In this document: one piece after another, positions 30,301 through 33,877 of the stretch
How positions within the stretch are numbered: the first letter of the stretch is position 1
Layout: the number at the start of each line of letters is the position of its first letter
Assembly (NCBI GenBank): GCA_002375985.1
Contig: DFNH01000031.1
Location: forward strand, 1 to 33,877
DNA: 33,877 bases
Direction: 5' to 3'
DNA from: Firmicutes bacterium UBA3572
Lineage (GTDB): Bacteria; Bacillota; Desulfotomaculia; Desulfotomaculales; Desulforudaceae
The notes under the pieces: model-generated
What the model was told of the DNA's origin: nothing
Databases searched by the model: none
Seen by the model: only the letters and a program-made list of their open reading frames with translations
Program-made: the position numbers and the translations under genes

Positions 30301-31001
30301 TTAAGGCCGGCTTCTCCGGCCCGCGCCGCAGCCGTCAGACCTGCCTGATAGGCGCAAACGTCGCCTAACGGGCAGACTTCGCACCGCGGCCGGGCCTTGA
30401 GGCAGATATGGTGGCCGAGCGCCACCAGCAGCGCGTGGTACTCATTGAAAAGCGCCGCGTCCCGCGGCAAGTTCGAGGTAAACAGCCGCTGCAGGTCATC
30501 GTAAGACTCGCGGCCGTGGGCCAGACCCAAACGCTGGAGAATGCGGTGCGTATACTGGTCCACCACAAACACCGGATGGCCGGCGGCGTAGAGAACGATC
30601 GAGTCGGCCGTTTCCTTGCCGATGCCCCTGACGGCCAAGAGTTGCGCGCGTAGTGCCGCCGCCTCCTGGTTTAAGAAGGCCTCTACATCGCCCGCGAAAT
30701 TATCCTGTATCAACCGGCAGATCTCCCTCAACCGGCGGGCCTTCTGATTGTAGTACCTGGTGGGTCTTATCAAAAGGCCCAGTTTTTCCTCGGACAACGA
30801 CAAAATGCCGTCCACTGAAAGGTGGCCGGCCTCCTTCAAATTGCCGATGGCCTGCTCAACGTTGCGCCAAGCCACTTGTTGGGTAAGAATTGCGCCCACA
30901 ATCACCTCAAACGGTGTGTCCGCCGGCCACCAATGCCGCGGTCCAAAATGTGCGCTCAACCGCCGATAAACGTCCATCAGAAAACTCCGCAGCACATCCA
31001 T
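30297..31001 (-). CDS. HhH-GPD DNA glycosylase, MagIII/endonuclease III-like
   Basis: 234-residue base-excision repair protein. Helix-hairpin-helix LLAVRGIGKETADSI at 121-135, catalytic Asp148 in VVDQYTHR, and an iron-sulfur ligand set C200-x6-C207-x2-C210-x5-C216. At the place of the endonuclease III catalytic Lys (GVGRKTA) there is Glu130 (GIGKETA), so lyase activity is unlikely. The same GIGKE-T/S-AD signature is found in MagIII 3-methyladenine glycosylases, which makes a monofunctional alkyl-base glycosylase the best guess. Stop codon overlaps that of the UGA-containing gene; the AAA-type gene lies just upstream. Confidence 0.88.
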   Translation of the reverse strand: MDVLRSFLMDVYRRLSAHFGPRHWWPADTPFEVIVGAILTQQVAWRNVEQAIGNLKEAGHLSVDGILSLSEEKLGLLIRPTRYYNQKARRLREICRLIQDNFAGDVEAFLNQEAAALRAQLLAVRGIGKETADSIVLYAAGHPVFVVDQYTHRILQRLGLAHGRESYDDLQRLFTSNLPRDAALFNEYHALLVALGHHICLKARPRCEVCPLGDVCAYQAGLTAAARAGEAGLN

Positions 31002-31007
31002 ACCCCG

Positions 31008-31631
31008 TCACTCGGCAGTGGCCGCCGCCTCTACCTCGGGAGGTACGCAAACGGGCTTGCGGTAATTGGGATCAAAACCGATCTTGTCTTTCACCGCCTG
31101 GACCCTGGTTTCCAGGTCACCCGAAATTATAGTATAGGGGACGTTCATAATATCCAGCATGGCCTTAATTTTGCGGTCGAGAAGCATGGCTGCTTCTTGA
31201 TCCTGGTAGCGGACACCGTCGTCCATAACCTCAAACTCCCGGGGAATGTAGAAAATCTCGTATCCGGATAGGTCCTTCATCGCCCAGCTAAACAGCAGGG
31301 TAAGCGCATGGTTTTCTTTGGGTTTAGTTAAGTCGCAACTCAGCAGTCCGTAAACGTAATTCAGGATGGTCGCGTTGTCACAAAAAATGATATCACAATA
31401 AGCCAGGGCCTCTTCCCGGCGCTTCTGCCCCTCGTACAACAAAAACTGTTCAAAGATGCTTTCGGGCACACCGTAGCGCACGATGTAGTCGCGCACGTAC
31501 TCCAGACAAACATTGGACTTGTAACCCGCCATGGAATAGTCCACGTCCAGCCTCTTGCAAAGCGTCGTTTTACCGGTGCACGGCCCGCCCAGGATGGCCA
31601 CCTTTAGCGGCTTTGGTCCTTTCCACTTCAT
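31008..31631 (-). CDS. AAA-type P-loop ATPase/kinase (AAA_28, NadR-like)
   Basis: 207-residue protein with Walker A GGPCTGKTTL at 15-24, a Walker B-like IIFCDNATIL near 95, and an Arg-rich LETRVQAVKDKIG end. The pattern with EYVRDYIVRYGVPESIFEQFLLYEGQ resembles the AAA_28 group, which includes NadR ribosylnicotinamide kinase and many uncharacterised kinases. The ATG at 31631 follows GGGGGGAT; a longer frame from 31664 has no site. Six bases separate it from the glycosylase gene, so the two form an operon. Substrate not known. Confidence 0.78.
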   Translation of the reverse strand: MKWKGPKPLKVAILGGPCTGKTTLCKRLDVDYSMAGYKSNVCLEYVRDYIVRYGVPESIFEQFLLYEGQKRREEALAYCDIIFCDNATILNYVYGLLSCDLTKPKENHALTLLFSWAMKDLSGYEIFYIPREFEVMDDGVRYQDQEAAMLLDRKIKAMLDIMNVPYTIISGDLETRVQAVKDKIGFDPNYRKPVCVPPEVEAAATAE

Positions 31632-31736
31632 TGCTATCCCCCCAGAATGATTCTTATTGTGCATTCTATAACATGTCTGGCGGGGGATAAAGACCGAAGA
31701 CCGTGATTTCCGAATCTTCGGAGCTTATGTCTAATT

Positions 31737-32120
31737 TTAATTGATTTTGCAACTGCTGACGTACTCCTGTGGTAGACAAATAAGCGATACCGGATAGGGA
31801 ATGGGGGTGCGCACGGACACCACTCGCACACCCAACTCCTCAATCGTTTTGATCAGTAGCATCTGGTCACGCAGCCGTTTGGCCAAACATTCCAAATCGG
31901 AGAAAATAAAGTAGCCCACGTCTCCCGCCTGCAAACGGGCGAGCGCCCCCTGCAGGCCGGGCCGGTCCAGAGTCCAACCGGTGATTCCCTCGTCCACGAA
32001 AACCTCTAATTCCCTACATCCGATTTGCAGGGCGTAATCTTTGCATTGAGTAATCTGCGCTTCAACCGAAAAAGTGTCGCCCGCGGCATTCAACTGCCGG
32101 GCGTACACAACGGCAGTCAT
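31737..32120 (-). CDS. Orphan serine-recombinase N-terminal domain, catalytic Ser missing
   Basis: 127 residues covering only the resolvase/invertase catalytic domain: TFSVEAQITQCKDYALQIG, VDEGITGWTLDRPGLQGAL and KTIEELGVRVVSV align with large serine recombinases. The nucleophile motif YARVST is YARQLN here, with Leu10 at the serine position, and the usual LDRLSR is LECLAKR, losing an active-site Arg. No DNA-binding recombinase domain or zinc ribbon follows. The reading frame is intact and has AAAGGAG upstream, so it could be expressed; strand exchange activity is not expected. It lies beside an insertion-sequence remnant. Confidence 0.78.
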   Translation of the reverse strand: MTAVVYARQLNAAGDTFSVEAQITQCKDYALQIGCRELEVFVDEGITGWTLDRPGLQGALARLQAGDVGYFIFSDLECLAKRLRDQMLLIKTIEELGVRVVSVRTPIPYPVSLICLPQEYVSSCKIN

Positions 32121-32427
32121 AGATAACGCACTCCTTTCCTTACCCCATTATGTCCTTAAGTTATAGACCTTTTCGGTCCAAATCAAGGCTCAATCTCTGG
32201 TTTTTCCTGAAACTTCAGGCAGGCAGCCCAAACCTGCTCTAGAAAAAGTATACGGAAAAAGTCCATTGGTCGGACCGCGCAAACCAGACATTGCCGCAGT
32301 TAACTTTTGTAATTTGTAATCCGGCACGAGTTTCCGTCCAGCCACCAGCTCCGCGAATCTCAAAGACCCGTCAAATACCGGGTGGTCGAGCAAACCACCA
32401 GCGAGATCACCACAGCAGCACCCGTAA
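32121..32427. other. Non-coding gap between the recombinase fragment and the IS remnant
   Basis: I see no family-like reading frame on either strand. A 118-codon minus-strand frame (32190-32546) has no ribosome binding site and lies partly opposite the IS remnant. CCTGAA/TTCAGG at 32206-32219 is a compact inverted repeat. The stretch may contain eroded IS sequence. Confidence 0.4.
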
Positions 32428-32445
32428 CGGCAAGCCGATCGCAGC

Positions 32446-32730
32446 CAGCGCTTAAACCTGGTGCTCAACAACACGCGCTTTCTCATCTTTTTTCCCTGGG
32501 TACGTGTCCGGAACCTGGCCAGTAAAGCCCTGTCCGTGGCCGCCAAACGCCTTCGTTCCGACCGGCAGGACCGTTATGGTTACCGGCCGGTATACGCCAA
32601 AAGCGCCTTTGAGACCGTGGAACAGGAGCAGGAGGAACGCCAGACGGTGGTCGAAGAACACCTGAAAGTCCTTTGGACCCTCCTGCCGGGGTTGTTGGCC
32701 CGATTGTCGAGGATCAAAGACCCGCGATAA
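32446..32730 (+). pseudogene. DUF4338 (DruA-like) fragment joined to a transposase N-terminus
   Basis: The frame QRLNLVLNNTRFLIF, PWVRVRNLASKALSVAAKRL and YGYRPVY reproduces the middle of DUF4338 proteins (typically NNTRFLILPWVRVPNLAS and YGYRPV), without their N- and C-terminal parts. It then changes to ETVEQEQEERQTVVEEHLKV and LLPGLLARLSRIKDPR, which resembles the N-terminus of an IS transposase. The frame is closed upstream by TAA at 32425 and stops at 32730. The family attribution is from remembered patterns. Confidence 0.6.
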
Positions 32731-32738
32731 CCCTAGAC

Positions 32739-33206
32739 CATCAGACACAAACTGACCGTGCTTTTTTATATGGCCTTTTGATGTTCGTGTTGCCGTTCAG
32801 TTCCCGGCGTGAGACCGGCCGTAGACTGAGCATCATGTCGGTGTCACTGAAAAATCTCCGTCTGTTGTTTCCGGAATTGGAGACCCTGCCGCACCATGAT
32901 ACGCTTCACCAGCTGTTATGCCGGATCGAGGCGGAAGAAATCGCGGACACCCTGGTGGGGAAGGAGATCCGCCGTCTTATCTCCAACCGGAAATTTAGAA
33001 ACCACTTGGTGGAGCAGTGCTACTTGATCGCCATCGACTGGAAGATCGAGAACAACATCCTGAAGAAAAAGCATCACGGCTACCAATATGAACATTGTTT
33101 CTCCTCCGAGATTCACTTCTTACGCGAGACGCTTACCGGTCCCTGGCTGGATAGTGAGCGCATCCGACAGCTGCTCACCAGGACCCACCAGTTGCGGCTG
33201 GAGTGA
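32739..33206 (+). pseudogene. Internally deleted IS transposase remnant
   Basis: AAACTGACCGTGCTTTTTT (KLTVLF) changes frame in a run of T near 32762 and continues as YGLLMFVLPFSSRRETGRR, then NLRLLFPELETLPHHDTLHQ, LIRRLISNRKFRNHLVEQCYLIAID-type sequence ending LIAIDW. It then jumps directly to a C-terminal block KKKHHGYQYEHCFS and again to RETLTGPWLDSERIRQLL. The catalytic core between the LIAID block and the HHGYQYEH block is missing, so there is no active enzyme. The two internal junctions keep the frame open to 33206, leaving a frame that starts at an ATG at 32835 (MSVSLKNLR). Confidence 0.7.
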
Positions 33207-33446
33207 AAGGTGTCTGGGGCAAGATGACGAAGCCCAAACCAAGGCTAATACCGGCTGATCCAACCACCCACCGGGTGCAAACGGCGATGCATTGCCTTTT
33301 CCTCCCGTTACTGGCGATTAATTGCTGAACCTATCTTGTATTCTGACTTAAAAAGGGGTCCCCGGGATTATATCTTGGGGTGACTTCCGGTTATGATAGG
33401 TTAAAAAACGAGGGCATGCGTCAGTCCTGCCGGAAACGCCCGGGAC
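33207..33446. other. Non-coding stretch downstream of the IS remnant
   Basis: No supported gene. TTAAAAAGGGGTCCCC near 33348-33363 recalls the AAAAAAGGGGACA repeats near 5026-5054 and includes the palindrome GGGGTCCCC-like core. The long frame starting at 33380 has no ribosome binding site and non-coding-like content until about 33629. Confidence 0.4.
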
Positions 33447-33475
33447 TTGTCAAACCCGCCCCGAGCCGGTATAAT
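33447..33475 (+). promoter_or_regulatory. Strong sigma-A promoter
   Basis: TTGTCA (33447-33452), 17-base spacer, TATAAT (33470-33475). Predicted start near 33482, leaving a leader of about 147 bases before the next gene. Confidence 0.85.
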
Positions 33476-33497
33476 ATCTCGGTTCACGAAAAATGTC

Positions 33498-33531
33498 CGA
33501 AACCCGCGGAGCGGCCGCGGGTTTTCGTTTT
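33498..33531 (+). terminator. Terminator hairpin inside the leader (attenuator or sRNA end)
   Basis: CGAAACCCGCG (33498-33508) pairs with CGCGGGTTTTCG (33516-33527, one bulged T), followed by TTTT. It lies only about 20-50 bases after the predicted transcription start, so most transcripts could end here as a 50-base RNA unless read-through occurs. Confidence 0.7.
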
Positions 33532-33579
33532 GCCGGGAAAATCCGGCGACCGTTGCGCGGACCGTACGGGAGTCTGTTC

Positions 33580-33593
33580 GGTACGCGCGTACC
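33580..33593. repeat. Perfect 14-base palindrome upstream of the 64-residue ORF
   Basis: GGTACGCGCGTACC is fully self-complementary and lies 36 bases ahead of the ATG at 33629, between the leader terminator and the ribosome binding site. It is a possible operator or restriction/methylation-type site. Confidence 0.55.
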
Positions 33594-33628
33594 TAGTAAA
33601 ATTTTTCCGGCCTGAGAAGGTGAGAAGG

Positions 33629-33823
33629 ATGATAGAGACGACGATCAACGCCCAGACGGTCAATTACCTGGAAGGGAAGAAACTCGCCCGTATGATAAAG
33701 GATATGGTGTTCGACAAGGAGTATATAGTCCGGATCTTCAACTTCTTCACCGACGTGCCTTTGCAGGACGTGGAAAGGTTCGCGGCCGAGCACGGTATAA
33801 CCGAAGAAACGCTCAAAACCTAG
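33629..33823 (+). CDS. Small protein of unknown function (64 residues)
   Basis: MIETTINAQTVNYLEGKKLA, then RMIKDMVFDKEYIVRIFNFF and TDVPLQDVERFAAEHGITEETLKT. AAGGTGAG is placed five bases ahead of the ATG. The protein is soluble, mixed charge, predicted mainly helical; no domain recognised. The longer in-frame extension to 33380 lies over the promoter and terminator and is not credible. The strong promoter, terminator and palindrome upstream suggest regulated expression. It is the last gene before the window end; 33824-33877 shows nothing. Confidence 0.6.
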   Translation: MIETTINAQTVNYLEGKKLARMIKDMVFDKEYIVRIFNFFTDVPLQDVERFAAEHGITEETLKT

Positions 33824-33877
33824 ACTTATTTCAAGGTGACAACATCACAGCACGATCACACACGAGAGTTGCACACC

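Larger units (their letters stand above)
32428..33206 (+). mobile_element. Insertion-sequence remnant with DUF4338-like and transposase pieces
   Basis: Contains, in one orientation, a DUF4338/DruA-like fragment followed by pieces of an IS transposase, all truncated. No complete open frame of normal size (about 450 codons) survives, and I could not identify intact terminal inverted repeats or a target duplication. Together with the adjacent recombinase domain this marks a decayed mobile-element region. Confidence 0.7.

Noticed and set aside
32190..32546. 118-codon minus-strand frame
   Set aside because: No ribosome binding site, no family resemblance, and it runs partly opposite the recognisable DUF4338 fragment.
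33380..33628. Long N-terminal extension of the last gene
   Set aside because: It spans a consensus promoter, a terminator and a palindrome; the ribosome binding site supports the ATG at 33629.
1..33877. CRISPR array, prophage or complete insertion sequence
   Set aside because: No regularly spaced repeats, phage structural genes or intact transposase were found.

Overview
The window comes from a moderately GC-rich, endospore-forming Firmicute. The core evidence is a sporulation block on the minus strand (dacF, spoIIAA, spoIIAB, sigF, then spoVAC, spoVAD, spoVAE and a broken spoVAF, followed further on by lysA) in the same order as in Bacillus subtilis. Forespore-type promoter boxes lie in front of dacF and in front of a dodecin gene. 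A T-box leader, strong AGGAGG ribosome binding sites and frequent GTG/TTG starts fit a clostridial lineage. The combination with TrpB2, a DHH-CBS-nucleotidyltransferase protein, a symporter small accessory protein and SpoVB recalls Peptococcaceae (Desulfotomaculum/Pelotomaculum relatives). That placement is inference; no rRNA is present.

Layout. 1-6.7 kb (minus): 5' part of trpS, an M50 protease, a large DHH-CBS-CBS-nucleotidyltransferase protein, lysA and trpB2. 6.8-12.4 kb (minus): spoVAF remnant, spoVAE, spoVAD, spoVAC, dodecin, sigF, spoIIAB, spoIIAA, dacF. 12.5-15.4 kb (plus): tRNA-Trp with a textbook promoter, a small HTH gene, a hairpin-rich gap, a T-box leader with two antiterminator/terminator modules but one specifier stem, a 35-residue symporter accessory protein and a sodium:solute symporter. 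15.7-17.7 kb (minus): an EF-G-like GTPase. 17.9-19.5 kb (plus): a SpoVB-type flippase. 19.5-25.6 kb (minus): surE, a YpmA-like gene, folE, queE, a DUF366 gene, queC and queD (the preQ0 branch of queuosine synthesis), a TPR protein and deoC. 25.6-28.3 kb (minus): one uninterrupted frame joining a secreted zinc-dependent phospholipase C-like domain to D-Ala-D-Ala ligase. 28.5-30.3 kb (plus): a membrane metallophosphoesterase, then a small thioredoxin-fold gene with an in-frame UGA at the expected redox position and a SECIS-like hairpin behind it. 30.3-32.1 kb (minus): a MagIII/EndoIII-like DNA glycosylase, an AAA-type P-loop protein and an orphan serine-recombinase domain without its catalytic serine. 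32.4-33.2 kb: an insertion-sequence remnant (DUF4338/DruA-like piece plus transposase pieces). 33.4-33.9 kb: a strong promoter, a terminator hairpin, a palindrome and a 64-residue protein of unknown function.

Functional links. The sporulation block is a coherent forespore programme: sigma-F with its anti-sigma and anti-anti-sigma factors, then the SpoVA dipicolinic-acid channel genes. FolE-QueD-QueE-QueC turn GTP into preQ0, and DUF366 sits inside that operon with start/stop contacts. The best candidates for undescribed biology are the UGA-containing thioredoxin-like gene, the double-module T-box, the phospholipase-Ddl fusion, the nucleotidyltransferase domain that lacks its metal-binding acids, and dodecin placed under a forespore promoter ahead of spoVA.
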